64,000 nt of DNA from Platerodrilus igneus (GCA_036346225.1 JARFIW010001110.1:1550001-1614000); one strand, 5' to 3'; shown: positions 8,824 to 20,171, counted from the first letter of the stretch. Made by a program: numbers and translations. The notes: a model not told the origin generated them from the letters alone.

Positions 8824-9318
8824 GGGGGTACATAATTATGCATATTGGACAATCGGTGTCGGTGTAGAGAGAATAGAACAGCCATCTTCAAAAGATATTT
8901 TCATATATGCATAGTGAAAATCGTAAATAGTCAATTTGGCTATATCGAGTATGCATATACCTACATATATGGGGTTGCTAAATTATATTTTTGATTTATG
9001 TAGCTCCGTTGCCTTAAGATTTTCATCGCAGATCGTACTATTCTTGAATAAGGGGTTAGATAAAAGGATTTCGGTATCATACCTCTCACCCCAGATTTGC
9101 ACTAGCTACTTAATATTTCGATAGTTACAAAATCTCTCTTTAGAAACGATTTTATAATTGTGCCGTAAATCCAAGGAATAAAATATATGTCCCATATTAA
9201 ATCCAACTACAGAGTGCAGAACAAAATTCGTACATCTCTTAATACGATATACGCGCGGACAAGGAAGAGAGCAACAAAGGCAACTTAATTAGTCCGTATC
9301 GAATAGCACACTAAATTT
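8824..9318. other. Intergenic, no gene seen
   Basis: AT-rich DNA between the polymerase fragment and the second SINE. A 62-codon plus-strand frame at 8936-9124 has no recognisable features. Confidence 0.5.
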
Positions 9319-9594
9319 GATTTTCCAATGTTCCAGTGGCCAGGAAGCGAGTTTTTTACCTGGAAATTTTTTTATTTTGCTAAATCCTTGCTGTTCCAAG
9401 CAAAATAGGAATCTTTCACGTATGTTATAACACTTATACACGGGATCTCCATTTTACTTCCCATCCGAACGAGGACGTAATTTTGTGAAAAATACTCGCA
9501 TAACATTTTTCAAGCGGACCGTGTCGAGATTTGAACTCTGGACCTTGGATATAGTTGTCACACGCATACCAACTACATTACGAAACCGTCAATT
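9319..9594 (-). mobile_element. tRNA-derived SINE, second copy
   Basis: The reverse complement matches the SINE at 7780-8047 from the tRNA-like head (AAGGTCCAGAGTTCAAATC, a decayed B box) through CGACACGGTCCGCTTGAAAA, TGCTTGGAACAGCAAGG and CTCGCTTCCTGGCC to GAAAATC. It carries about 20 extra bases (around TACGTCCTCGTTCGGATGGG) not in the first copy, so the two are distinct subfamily members. It has more substitutions and is older than the first copy. Confidence 0.8.
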
Positions 9595-12182
9595 CCCTAC
9601 TACTTCAGAAAAAAGAACCGGAAAAATACCGTGCTAATTGAAAAATTGTCGAGTGTGGAGGAAATCTTTAAAAAAAGAAAAAAGGACAAAAATCTCAAGA
9701 CCGATTCGCCCCGGAAGGTTGTACATAGTAGTTCAAGTTGAAGTTTAGCATAAATTCATCTCCAAATATTTATCGTAGTGCTTCAGCTTTTTAATTGTAG
9801 TATTTTGCGATTAATACAATCTATAATGCGCCTTCCCTTAAAAAAAATGCTTATATAAAATTTAAAAAAATTCGCAACCTCTACTTCGTGGTTATAGAAT
9901 AAATGTTATGTATATAAACGTAAACAAAGCAATGCATCATTTTAAACGTTGTCCTACACAAACACACCTACAAAACATTCCTATACCGAGTGGGGCCGTA
10001 ATAGCCAGTACATAGTTTGTGCCTTAGCACATCCGATCCGTTCAAATATTATTGTTTAAAATGAATGTTTCTTAATTGTCTTTTAACATGAGTTATTTAT
10101 AAAAGATTGTAACACACTCGTCTTAAAAAAGTCTAAACAAAATACCTACGGGTTTCTTGGTGGCATCATTAATTTCCTCCGGATTAGTTCAACTAAAAAT
10201 AAATAAATAATACCAACTCTACTGGAAGTTCACGCCAGGTTTCTAATAATAGAGAGCCGGGTTTTAACACTAACATTGACGAAACGATAGAAGTGAATAA
10301 CCATTTTTTAGCCCGATAAGTACGTTATTGTCGAGCTAGATCGAAAAAGTAACACAATTTGAATTATTAGATTAAAAATAAACTAGGCATGTTACGTCAG
10401 TGGTCATGACAGTTCTGTTTTTCTGTCAGTATGTTCCTGTAAATTAATTGTTACAAGTTTGTATAATATTTAACAATTTAGAAATTTAAATATTGTTGTA
10501 GTTCTGTTATTGTCAAATTACTTGTAGTTGCACAAAAAGTTTTATATGCGTCACACTCGGAAAGTCTTTACAGGGTTCGCATGCTTTTAGGGTTCCACCT
10601 ACAGTGTCGTCCTGAAACCGCATACTTGTTCTGTGAAGTACCACTTTCCGAGCTTGGCACGTAAATAACTATTACTATCTACTCACGTATTTAACGATAA
10701 ATTCTTTGATTTCTTGCTTAAATAACTATAAAGCTGGCACCTGTGGATAGATTTTGGAGCACGTTTAGTTTGTTTTGACGTAACATTCGTCACTTTTGGC
10801 TGATTATTATCTTTCTAATCGTCCCTTGCACATGCACCTTTAAATTTACCTAAACTCGCAAAGAACGCGTAAATATGCTATCGTTAATGAGTCATCCCTA
10901 GAGGTAAACATTTTCTACTCTTTGTCTGTAGTATAATTATTTATTGAATAGTTTTGTAACTTGACAACTTTTTCGTACATATTTAATTTTAATTATTTAC
11001 GAAATTAGTCGTCTATTTCACATTTTAAATTACAGCGAAAACATAGAACGCTTGAACTGTTGGTTAAATTTACACTATATCATCCCAAGAATTATTATTT
11101 CACTCCTGACCGACCTCATTCATCAAGTTTCGTGTAAGATAAAAGAGCAGAGAATCAACAAGTGGACTTAAATATGTAAGAGATAAGAAATAAATAACGA
11201 AAGCCATGGATTTAATAAAGGACGCGTATACTTGCTAGCCTATCTATTCAGCTTAAAATTATAGCAAACATAAATTTAATGATTGCAACTGAATGGTTTT
11301 GAAATTATAAATTTTTTTAATATGAAATAGAATGTAATACACTTTTAAACGCTTCCGTTACAAAAACTATTCACATGTATATCAGCGAAATATGATCCAT
11401 CTAATAACAAGTGTATCACAGTGTTCCAATAAATTTTAACATAATTTTTCCCGCGCGAGCTTTAAATTGCAGGCTGTGACGAAATTTGGCTTATGGGAAT
11501 GGCTTCCTTTGTTGAGCTATGCTCCGAGATTTTTCATATACACAATTTTTTATAATAAAGGAACAGACAGTGCGATACCTATAATACAATAAACTACAAC
11601 TATGATAATTTATTTCAGGTTGGTATTCCACTTGGAGGTTGCTGTAGTGAAATTTCCTATTTACTTCTCTGAGTTTATCGACTTAATTTTTCTAACTGAA
11701 GTAAGGCGAATGTTCCATTATAAATAGCCAACTGCGCGATATCGAATTCAAGCACAACAACGTGTATAGGTCTCTTGAGTTTCTTTGTAACATATAGCTT
11801 TTTTGTAGACTGTAGTTTGAAAATCACTGACTTTCAAAAAAAAGTTTGTATGACTATCGATCCACGCTACCAGTATACCACGAAATAACCCAATTAGAAG
11901 GATGCTATAAAATCTAAACAACCGAGCACATGTTGATATAATAGCAAATATATCGATGAATAACCCGTATTTCAAGGAACGAGTGTTTAGGACAAGCAAA
12001 TGCTTGTTTTTGATAAATGGTTATAGGATAAATTACACGTACTGAGGAACATTCCTATGCAGGACGGTTTTAATATTTAAATATTTGTTAAGTTTGGATT
12101 ATTTGGGAGAATAACGTAAAAAGGAGTTTAGGTTAGCGTTCTCAATTAAGGTCGTTACGATTTAATGCAGAATCTCTTTATT
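9595..12182. other. Long intergenic stretch, no gene seen
   Basis: About 2.6 kb of AT-rich DNA. An 83-codon minus frame at 11748-11999 overlaps plus-strand fragments that look weakly protein-like in broken frames (around 11850-12000), but I could assign neither to a family. No RNA gene, array or clear element boundary was seen. Confidence 0.45.
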
Positions 12183-13165
12183 TTAGTAAGTTACCGTAAC
12201 AAGTTTATCTAAAACTGCCTCATTTACTAAAGAACCCGTGGGACCTATGTCGACCAAGCAACTCGTTTTGTAAACGTCAATTGCGATAGGTAATGTTTTT
12301 AAGCTCTTATCTGAACTAGAAAAATAATTCATCAGCACATGTTCTTGCGGTTTGTCTTGCGTATTATGCGAACAGGAATATGTGTCTAGTTGTCTATCGT
12401 TCCAAGAACTTTGTTTACTTTTTTCAGTACCTGCAAGCGGCGTCAATTTTATGTTTCTCACGTCTGTAGAGATTTACGGTTAGAAACAGAACAATCGCGG
12501 GAGATATGACCATTTTTATAGCAGGTAAAACAAGTAACACTTGAAGCGGAAGCCGACATTGTTGCAAAGCATTATTTGAGGAATTCAGTGTCTGGACGAA
12601 TATCATGTTTGTTTAGTGGTGGCTCACCACCGGTATTTTTTACATAATTGACTAACAGGGCTATCAAATCACTTACCGTCGTAACATTGCAATTGAAAGC
12701 TGCAGTACGTACCCCCGGGTCGTATATTGTATGCACGATAATTTCAATCAAACCAGATTCACACTAATTAACATTTACACAGGTTAACTTCTCTAATTTC
12801 GTGCATGCATACTAGGCATAACTACTAGAATGAATACTGGTGTAATTAACTGCTTCGGCCAACAAATTTTCCCTGATTTTGATGTTCAGGAAAAATCCGT
12901 CTTAAAACATTCGCAGGTTCCAATAGCTGGTTGCCATGCGGCTAACCAATTTTTAGCAGATTTCACTAAAGAAGTACCAACTCTACTTACAGTTTCTCTG
13001 TCTGGCCATCCAAACTCATCTTTATACCTTAACCTTTTAGATAACTAAGCACTTGTGTCAGTAACGTCTGGGTCAAAGTAAAACTTCCGCTTTCTTCGTA
13101 AAAGGTAAGAAAATCTCGGTCAATCATCCGTCTAACTTATACTTCGATCCGATCCCATTCCGGTA
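12183..13165 (-). pseudogene. Ty3/gypsy gag-protease relic
   Basis: On the minus strand, in order: a capsid-like segment (RLRYKDEFGWPDRETVSRVG, TSLVKSAKNWLAAWQP), a spacer containing TTVSDLIALLVNYVKN, a CCHC zinc knuckle (CFTCYKNGHISRDC, near 12500-12540) and a retroviral protease remnant (SCLVDIGPTGSLVNEAV). In the protease the expected D-(S/T)-G catalytic triad reads D-I-G. Stops and frameshifts separate the pieces, for example a TAG just before LSKRLRYKDEF. No reverse transcriptase follows downstream (below 12183), and no LTR was recognised. It is a 5' fragment of a Ty3/gypsy retrotransposon. Confidence 0.75.
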
Positions 13166-15494
13166 ATTTCCAAACATTTTTCAAACGACAATGGTTTTAG
13201 AATTTTTAAACCTCCGAGGGGCCTTTAAATCGTGATGAATTACACGTTTGAGCTACCCGCAAACAAACATATTTTATAGTAACAATGCACTGTGTAGTAA
13301 CCCTCTCTGTGCGACTGCTATTCTTGTAATTGGTTGAAAAAGTCAGTCGTCTTTTTCACTCCTAGGACCGCTTCAATGCACCATTCTATACTTTCTTTAT
13401 AAATATAGCACATCGGGCACTTCTTTTGTCTGCTAATTTCTGCTCATGTAGGTTTTTACACTTTTCACATACTTAAACGTCTTTTACGATGATTAACCAC
13501 ATTTGACTATTCCAACGGGGACCGCCATGCATTCCGCCGCATCGTTCTTTTTGTATCCAACGATCCGATTGGCTTCCACACACCAACACCTACCGCTACT
13601 ACTATTTGTTAAACAAAAACTACGCGCATCGCCATGTCCGTATGTGAGCGTAGACAGATGTGTGTGGGTGTGTACGGGAATATGTGACTATATACATTGA
13701 TCAGTTTGATCTATTTTATTTAGTCCAAAGAAACTACTATTTTCTCCTAACCACTATTATTAATCGCCTTTATAGGTTTTAACATTTTTACCAATTCTCA
13801 ATGGCAGGTGCTACGTACATGGAAACTTTAAAAAAAGATCTTAACCTTTAGATCTTTCGGTCGCTCTTTATTTTTATTCCGAGAAGTTCCGGGCATCTAT
13901 CATTTCTCAAAAACTAATGATCTTAGAACTTTAAACCTTTGCAATACTAGGTAGAACTATTGGCATTAAACTTGAAGTCAGTAAGCACTAAATTTTGTCC
14001 GGCTTATAGCCCAAATAAATTATTTTAGTTTTTGCAAGTTTTTGTAACCATAATCGTAACCACATTTTCAAAAGCCTCTTGCCGACACAAACCTCGGCAT
14101 AAGAAAAACTAAAAAATTGCATTCATATCATACAATAATTCTTGGTCCATTATATTCTTTTTGTATTACCATAACCTCCAACCATTTTTTCGACATTCAT
14201 TTACTTTAACTCCATATCAAGGCTCCCGCCTCATTAGTAGTTGCTAGGATGTTTATCAAATTACACCAAACGCCATTTCCATACTGGTAATCTTTTCCCT
14301 AGGAGATCGTCGAGTAGCATTCCCTGTTTTACAATATAAATGTTTGCGGACAAGCCGGAGGCAGGGAAAATCTTGAGATAAAATAATTATAAACTCAGAC
14401 TTTGAACCAGTCATTACTTCTATAGTAACTTCTAGAGTGTTTACCAAATAAGATGAAAGAATAATCAACTAGGACCTTAAACCTGTTTTCATGCAAGCAC
14501 ATGCATAGATAAACTTACTTGTTCTTTGAACCAACGCATTTTTTTCTTATGCTTCATTTTTACGTTAAAAGATTTTGGTATGAGTATGTTTGCTATAAAT
14601 TGGTATAATGTCGTTTTATGGGCCGCTTACTTATTATCAGGCGTAATAGTAAAACGTTGCGTTTGCTGTATCCTGGTTTATAAAAAGATTTTAAAAATAT
14701 CTCGCAAATGGTGTTGCAGTTACCTAATAATGCTTGATTTCCGTCGTAAAAGGGAATGCTCTCAAGATAAAGTTTCATATCGGCGTTTATGGTTGCTAAT
14801 GGTTATTTTCAGTTCAGTTTGTATTGTTTTTGTATAAATTGAAAGTTAGTTTTTAGGTTAGTTTGTATATAGTTATTTAAAGAATCACTTATCTTTTACG
14901 TCTATTTTATATGTAATTATAAAGTGCTATAATTACATTGAGGAATTCTGCTTGGTAATTGTTTTGTCAATTAATGTCGCGTTGAAGTGTATATTTATAA
15001 CTTAGCAGATATTACAATTGTTGCGACTGAGTTTTAAGTTTTCTGAATAGTTTCTCGCAATAACTACGTTATAATTATACGCATTTGTTTAGACTTATGC
15101 TGAGTAATTAAGTGTTGCAATAATAAATTACATAAATGTTTTTATAATAATACACTTTCGTTAATTTGTTGTATTGAAAGTGTTTAATAATAGAGCTTTC
15201 TGATGAGAATCAAGTTTGAATAAATTGCTTCAGTAATAATTGCTGCGATAAAAGAATTGCGTTCTAATTATACCTTAAAGCTTTAGATTTGCTGAATAAA
15301 TCGTTTCATTTATCGTAATAATTTGTAATAAACGTGCATATACATGCGTCTTTATAATAATAAGTTTTCTGAGTAAATTCTTTTCAGAAGTGATAATAAT
15401 AATAAAATTGCGATTATAAAAATTGTACATAAAAATTTCTTACTCAGCTAGTATCAATATGCAGTTGAGGATGGTTAGGAAATGAACTTTGGTA
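13166..15494. other. Long intergenic stretch, no confident gene
   Basis: AT-rich, with several overlapping short frames on both strands (13503-13700 plus, 14256-14468 minus, 14526-14837 plus, 14593-14778 minus). The 103-codon frame at 14526 is rich in hydrophobic residues, but it overlaps an antisense frame and lacks any domain. I see nothing to support a gene. Confidence 0.45.
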
Positions 15495-15499
15495 CTTAC

Positions 15500-15559
15500 A
15501 GAAGTTTGTTTGCCAGTTCCATTATTTTCTTTCCCTCTTTGCTTCTGGACTTCGTCCAT
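15500..15559 (-). CDS. Possible first coding exon of an unknown gene
   Basis: On the minus strand an ATG at 15559 opens 20 codons (MDEVQKQRGKENNGTGKQTS), followed exactly in phase by TCT|GTAAGTACC, a strong 5' splice donor (GTAAGT at 15499-15494). Upstream in the same frame, beyond a TGA, the sequence KIEETGGRKFLFLI is also open. The hydrophilic peptide resembles no family I know. No acceptor or second exon could be located, and the donor could be chance. Confidence 0.2.
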
Positions 15560-15835
15560 TATTGTACTGCCCCCAGCTAGTTCTCTGTTTCAGATTAAAA
15601 ATAGAAATTTACGACCACCAGTTTCCTCGATTTTGGATTCTGCTAGTCGTTTCGCGCAACGACTACCTGCAAATTGTAGTAGCGGTGGAGCCTCAACTTC
15701 AAGCAGAAATTTAGTTCTTGTTTACACACTACTGGATTCTCTACCACTTAAATATTACTCTTGTTAACAAAGGTGAACACAACTGACATCGCTTCGTGCA
15801 CTTTCTCACTATCCTTTAATATCTCTAACTATAAT

Positions 15836-16330
15836 TACTCATCACCATCATTAGGTCTTCAGTCCTGGAACTGGTTAGACGCGTACCATCATTGTTTCCT
15901 ATTCTGAACTAACCTACAGATATCCCTGAAATTTGCACACTCTGCATCTATCACTATCTGATCTAGGTCAACATCTACCTCTTTTTCCTATCTTTGCTTG
16001 TAATATATCCCATACTAATACCCAAAAATCCCTTAGAACGTATTCTGACCTTCTATTTCTCTTATCTTTTCCCCTAGATATCCTTGTTTCCCTACTATTT
16101 CTATAACCTATTTGTTATTATCTTTGTCTGTCCATGCTATCGTCCTCATACATCTGAAGCACAACATTTAAAAAGACTGCTACCGTTTTTCTGTCTGCGT
16201 TTCAGACTGCCCGCATTTCATAGGCATACTGTGCTGTGCTCCACACATATGCTTTCAACAATTTTCTTCTTGTTCTATGTTTGTTGTCTTTCCTCATAGG
16301 CGCTGTTCTTTCTTGTTAGATGTCGTTCGG
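15836..16330 (-). mobile_element. 5'-truncated LINE copy A
   Basis: This segment matches the 3' part of the LINE at 16867-20171 in the same orientation: it shares TCTTCAGTCCTGG / CCGTCTTGGGATTGG-type 3' UTR, the TCTGTCCATG region, CTGTGCTCCACACATATG and TTTCTTGTTAGATGT. It retains the 3' UTR and the last part of the reverse transcriptase frame, with many substitutions, and ends at about 16330, as expected from abortive reverse transcription. Confidence 0.75.
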
Positions 16331-16336
16331 TCACCT

Positions 16337-16866
16337 TCTATTGTTTTACAATTATATACCATATTTCTGCGACTTTCAGTGGTTGTGAATGGAGGTAAGC
16401 AGCCTGTGGCTGCCAAGTTCCCCCAACACTTAACCATTTACTGATTTACTATATTTTCCAATATATCTTTTCGCACATTCAACATTAGTTGCAGATATTT
16501 CGCAACCAACACCTGTAGCTGTTAATAATAATCATCAGATTTATCTGCGCTTATTTTTTCGTCATTAGGTTTTCCGTCTCAAAACTGGTTGGACACGTAC
16601 CTGCACTTATTTATATTCTGAGCTAGCCTACATAGTTCCCTGAAATTCTCACACAGCATGTGTATACAGCTCGTTCCTCTTTTATTGTTTTCTAATTTTA
16701 TGCCCTATTTCACCGAGATTCAGTGAAGGGGGTTAAGCAACCTGTGGCTACCAAGATCCCCCAACACTTAGACATTTGCCGAAATAATGGTTTTCCAGTA
16801 AATCCTTTCACACACTTAACATTATTCGAGAATATTGCCCAACCAATTCTTGTAGCTACTTATAAT
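16337..16866 (-). repeat. Duplicated spacer with LINE 3' fragment B between LINE copies
   Basis: Two related spacers of about 190 bases, X1 (16337-16534) and X2 (16679-16866), share TTCAGTG, TAAGCA(G/A)CCTGTGGCT, CC(A)A(G/T)CCCCCAACACTTA and CTGTAGCT or TTGTAGCT before an AATAATAA-type tail. Between them (16535-16678) lies only the 3' end of the LINE (TTTTTTCGTCATTAGG to about ATAGTTCCCTGAAATT). The period is about 342 bases, so this is a head-to-tail duplication of spacer plus LINE 3' end, or repeated insertion into the same site. X shows no coding signs. Confidence 0.65.
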
Positions 16867-16964
16867 AAGCATCATGCTTAAGCACAGTTATTTTTTCGTC
16901 ATTAGTTTATCCGTCTTGGGATTGGTTGGATGCGTACCTCCATTGATTTCTATTCTGGGCTAGC

Positions 16965-18419
16965 CTACACATCTCCCTGAAATTCCTGCAGCCTACATCT
17001 TTTACTATCTGTGTGCAGGTAGTCTAACCTAGGTCTGCCTCTTCTTCTCTTTTTTCCTGTCTCTGCTTCTAATATATTCCGCACTATTCCCTCATGCCGT
17101 AGTATGTGGCCTATCATCATATCTCTCCTATTTTTTACCGTTTTCCACATATTTATTTCTTCCTCTACCATTTTTAGTACCTCTTCGTTTGTAACTTTGT
17201 CTGTCCATGATACCTTCATCATACGTCTGTAGCACCACATTTCAAAGGCTTCTATCTTTTTCTTGTCCGCTTCTCCTACTGTCCAGGCTTCACAGCCGTA
17301 CAGTGCTGTGCTCCACACATATGTTTTAAGCAATCTTTTACTTGTTTCTATGTTTGTGGTCTTTGAGCACAGTAGTTGCTTTTTCTTGTTAAATGTAGCA
17401 CGACTTTGTGCTAATCTTTGTTTTATATCTTTTGTGCTTTTCCCATCTTGCGTTATTTGGCTTCCTAGGTAGCAGAAATCCTTAACCTCTTGTAAGTTAG
17501 TGTTACATACTTGTATTCTTGTTTTTGATTTATTTCCCCCACCTTTGCATAGTAGAACTTTACGTTTAGTTTTGTTAATTTTCATACCATATCTCTCTGT
17601 TAGAACCGTTTCCATTTCATTAAGAGCAGTTTCCAACTCTTCCTTGTTAGACGCTAATACCGCTATATCATCTGCAAATCTAAGCATATCAATTTTTTGT
17701 CCCTGCATAGTAATTCCAAATGTCTTCCTGCATTTGACAGTATTCATTGCCTCTTCTATGTACAAGTTAAAAATCAATGGGGATAGGGCACACCCTTGTC
17801 TCACCCCTTTCCTAATGTTTACTTCTCTACGTTCCTGCTCTAATTCTATTACTGCTGTTTGCTCTTTGTATAAGCTATGTACTATTCGTCTATCCCTATA
17901 ACTCATTCTAATTTTTTTTAATATTTCAAACATTTTTTTCCATTTTACATTGTCGAATGCTTTTTCCAGATCTACAAACCCTATATACACGCTTTCCCCT
18001 TTTTCTATTGTTTTCTCCATTATCACTCTCAGAGCTAAAATAGCCTCCCGTGTTCCCCTGTTTCGCCTAAACCCAAATTGGTCTTCTACTAGTATTTCTT
18101 CCGCCCGTTTTTCTATTCGTCTTTGCACAATTCTAGTTAATATTTTTGACACGTGTGCTGTCAAACTTATTGTTCGAAAATTTTCACATCTATCCGCGCC
18201 TTTCTTTTTTGGTATAGTTACTATGATGCTACGTTTGAAATCTTTGGGTATCTCGCCTGTCTCATACATATAGCTTACAAGTTGGAAGAGACGTTCTGTT
18301 ACTGTTTGTCCAGCGGCTTTTAGAGTTTCTGCTTGCACGTTATCTGTACCCGGCGCTTTACCATTTTTCAGACTCTTTAATGCTAATTCAAACCCATCTC
18401 TAAGTATAGGATATCCCAT
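16965..18419 (-). CDS. LINE reverse transcriptase domain
   Basis: The 484-codon frame contains the RT blocks in order: KDFKRSIIVTIPKKKGADRC, FRTISLTAHVSKILTRIVQR, EDQFGFRRNRGTREAI, IGFVDLEKAFDNVKW (first catalytic D), VRQGCALSPLIFNLYIEE, and RFADDIAVLASN (the FADD box with two catalytic Asp). The C-terminal part has CYLGSQI, KTYVWSTALYGCEAWT and GHILRHEGIVRNILEAE, typical of this LINE type. No RNase H domain is seen. All key residues look intact. It lies in the same frame as the linker, from which only a TGA separates it, so the domain normally forms the C-terminal part of one polyprotein. Confidence 0.9.
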   Translation of the reverse strand: MGYPILRDGFELALKSLKNGKAPGTDNVQAETLKAAGQTVTERLFQLVSYMYETGEIPKDFKRSIIVTIPKKKGADRCENFRTISLTAHVSKILTRIVQRRIEKRAEEILVEDQFGFRRNRGTREAILALRVIMEKTIEKGESVYIGFVDLEKAFDNVKWKKMFEILKKIRMSYRDRRIVHSLYKEQTAVIELEQERREVNIRKGVRQGCALSPLIFNLYIEEAMNTVKCRKTFGITMQGQKIDMLRFADDIAVLASNKEELETALNEMETVLTERYGMKINKTKRKVLLCKGGGNKSKTRIQVCNTNLQEVKDFCYLGSQITQDGKSTKDIKQRLAQSRATFNKKKQLLCSKTTNIETSKRLLKTYVWSTALYGCEAWTVGEADKKKIEAFEMWCYRRMMKVSWTDKVTNEEVLKMVEEEINMWKTVKNRRDMMIGHILRHEGIVRNILEAETGKKRRRGRPRLDYLHTDSKRCRLQEFQGDV

Positions 18420-18437
18420 GTCATCATTTTCAATGTC

Positions 18438-18884
18438 TCATTCCTGTTCTAATGCAGTTAGTTCCTCTCCTGCATATAAATTCCCTATATATTCTTGCCA
18501 TCTACCCTCTTTCTCTAGGTTTTCTATGATGACGTTTCCTTGTGCGTCCCTTATATTTTTGCTATACAGTTTTATATCCCTAAAATTCATTCTAATTAAT
18601 TTGTATGCTTCGTCTGTCTTTCCTATTACCATCTTCGTTTGTATCTCTTTGCACTTTTCATCAATCCATTGTTCTTTAGCTTTCCTGCATTTTCGAATAA
18701 TTTCCCATTTTATGGCTTTGTATCTCTGTTTTCCTGTTTCGTCTGATTTATTTTTGTATTTTCGTCTTTCTTCTATTAATTTCAGGATATCCTTTGTTAT
18801 CCATGGTTTCTTATTTTCTTTTTGTGTATACCCCAGAATATCTCTGGCCGCCATGTCTAGGCTAGATTTAAAGTTTTCTTCCAT
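18438..18884 (-). pseudogene. LINE polyprotein linker between endonuclease and RT
   Basis: 148 codons (MEENFKSSLDMAARDILG ... GNLYAGEELTALEQE) that are the direct continuation of the endonuclease frame after a single frameshift. The segment is lysine/glutamate rich (KPWITKDILKLIEERRKYK), as expected for the region between endonuclease and RT in this LINE type. It closes with TGA at 18438-18440, and the same frame reopens at once (DIENDDMGYPIL), so the TGA is a point mutation in one long frame. It was not an independent gene. Confidence 0.8.
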
Positions 18885-19885
18885 TCTGTTTCCACTTCCT
18901 TAGTATCAGATATTTTACCGACATCTTTGAGCAATTCATCTGACTTTTTTTCGAATCTTTCTTGAATATCTTTATCTTTTAGTTTCTCTAAGTCCAAGTG
19001 CCTTCTTCCGTTTCTTTTTTTCACATTCTTAAATTTAAGTGCGGCCTTCATAATTATGATGTTGTGGTCAGTATCTATATCTGCTTCTGGGTAGCTTCTA
19101 CAGTCTTGGACTTGATTCCTAAACCGTTGTCTAACAAGAATGTAATCTATTTGATATCTTCCTATATCTCCTGGCATCTTCCACGTATATCGTCTTCTAG
19201 CATGATGTTGAAATAATGTGTTTGTGATGATTAAATTGTTCTTGTCACAAAATTCTACCAGCCTATTTCCCCTGTCGTTTCTCGTGCCTAAACCATATAA
19301 ACCTACTACCGCTCCTTTCCTACCCTTACCTACCACTACATTAAAATCTCCCGTATTTATTAAACTTTCGTGTCCTTTTACGTATCTTAATATGTCTTCG
19401 ATATCTTTGTAGATCGTTTCTACCTCTTCATCACTGTAGCTAGAGGTGGGCATGTATACTTGTATTATTACTGTGTTTACCGGTTTAGATTTTAATCTAA
19501 CCATAAGTACTCTTTCGTTCTTTTGTAAGTAATTTTCTACACAATATCCCATCTTTTTCCGCATAACTATCCCCACGCCCAAATTTCCTTCCTCTGCTCC
19601 TGTATGAATTACCCTGAAGTCTCCACCCCAAAAATCCCCCGCCTCTGGCCACCGAACTTCGCTTATCCCTACTATGTCTAGTGATAACCTATTCATTTCG
19701 ATTTTTAGGTTCTCTAGCTTACCTACTTGCTTCATACTTCTAACATTCCACGCTCCGACTTGCAGAATGTTCCCGACTCTTATTTTTAACTTTCCGATCG
19801 CATCCTCCGAAATAGTCCCCTCCCGGAGATCCGACTGGGGGACTATTTTAACTCCGGAATATTTTACCCCAGAGAATGCCATCAT
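18857..19885 (-). CDS. LINE apurinic-type endonuclease domain (5' part of polyprotein)
   Basis: The 342-codon frame encodes an exonuclease-endonuclease-phosphatase fold. Motifs in order: AWNVRSMKQVGKL (N of the N-terminal motif), DIVGISEVRW (catalytic E), VYMPTS (strand motif), NTGDFNVVVG (GDFN, catalytic D and N), YTWKMPGDIGRYQIDYILV (IDYI) and DTDHNIIIM, where the usual SDH is TDH. Such proteins are often annotated as craniofacial development protein 2-like. The enzyme nicks target DNA to prime reverse transcription. The frame ends TEWKKTLNLA after a frameshift in an A-rich run around 18870-18884; the polyprotein continues in the other frame. The ATG at 19885 follows a leader, and another start further upstream is possible. 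Confidence 0.85.
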   Translation of the reverse strand: MMAFSGVKYSGVKIVPQSDLREGTISEDAIGKLKIRVGNILQVGAWNVRSMKQVGKLENLKIEMNRLSLDIVGISEVRWPEAGDFWGGDFRVIHTGAEEGNLGVGIVMRKKMGYCVENYLQKNERVLMVRLKSKPVNTVIIQVYMPTSSYSDEEVETIYKDIEDILRYVKGHESLINTGDFNVVVGKGRKGAVVGLYGLGTRNDRGNRLVEFCDKNNLIITNTLFQHHARRRYTWKMPGDIGRYQIDYILVRQRFRNQVQDCRSYPEADIDTDHNIIIMKAALKFKNVKKRNGRRHLDLEKLKDKDIQERFEKKSDELLKDVGKISDTKEVETEWKKTLNLA

Positions 19886-20171
19886 TTTATTATAATTTAT
19901 GTACGCTGTGTACTTGGGAGATAATGTGGTGGTTTCCCGTTGCCTTCCACATCGCGGTAGTGTGTCTTAGACTGCCATACCGACCCCTATGGTCTCTGCC
20001 AATCTAAGTACCGAAAGAGCCGCTGCCCTCTTTCGGGGACCTGTCTTAGTCTGGTTCCTCACTAACGACCCTACTACTTTGGTTGGACCTGTAGTTTGGC
20101 TCTTTAGCTCATTAGAACACGCAAGCCATTTCACCTGTTCTAGTAATTTAGAACTTGGGCAAGGTGCAGGT

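Larger units (their letters stand above)
16867..20171 (-). mobile_element. Nearly full-length non-LTR retrotransposon (RTE/BovB-like)
   Basis: On the minus strand the element begins ACCTGCACCTTG at 20171; the degraded copy at 32332 begins with the same motif, which fixes the 5' end. It has a 5' leader, an endonuclease frame, a linker frame and a reverse transcriptase frame, and a short 3' UTR ending near an ATTATAA-type tail at about 16867. Only one frameshift (about 18870-18884) and one in-frame TGA (18438-18440) break an otherwise continuous endonuclease-RT polyprotein, so it was active fairly recently. The clade is inferred from the endonuclease plus RT layout and the style of the C-terminus (CYLGSQI, ALYGCEAWT). 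Confidence 0.9.

Noticed and set aside
12830..13048. 72-codon plus-strand frame
   Set aside because: The reverse strand carries a recognisable gypsy gag segment, so this is its complement.
14526..14837. 103-codon frame with membrane-like segments
   Set aside because: It overlaps an antisense frame and has no signal, domain or neighbour support; hydrophobic frames arise easily in AT-rich DNA.
17263..18903. Several plus-strand frames (17263-17472, 17500-17901, 17950-18273, 18418-18903)
   Set aside because: They are antisense to the LINE polyprotein and show the skewed composition of its complement.
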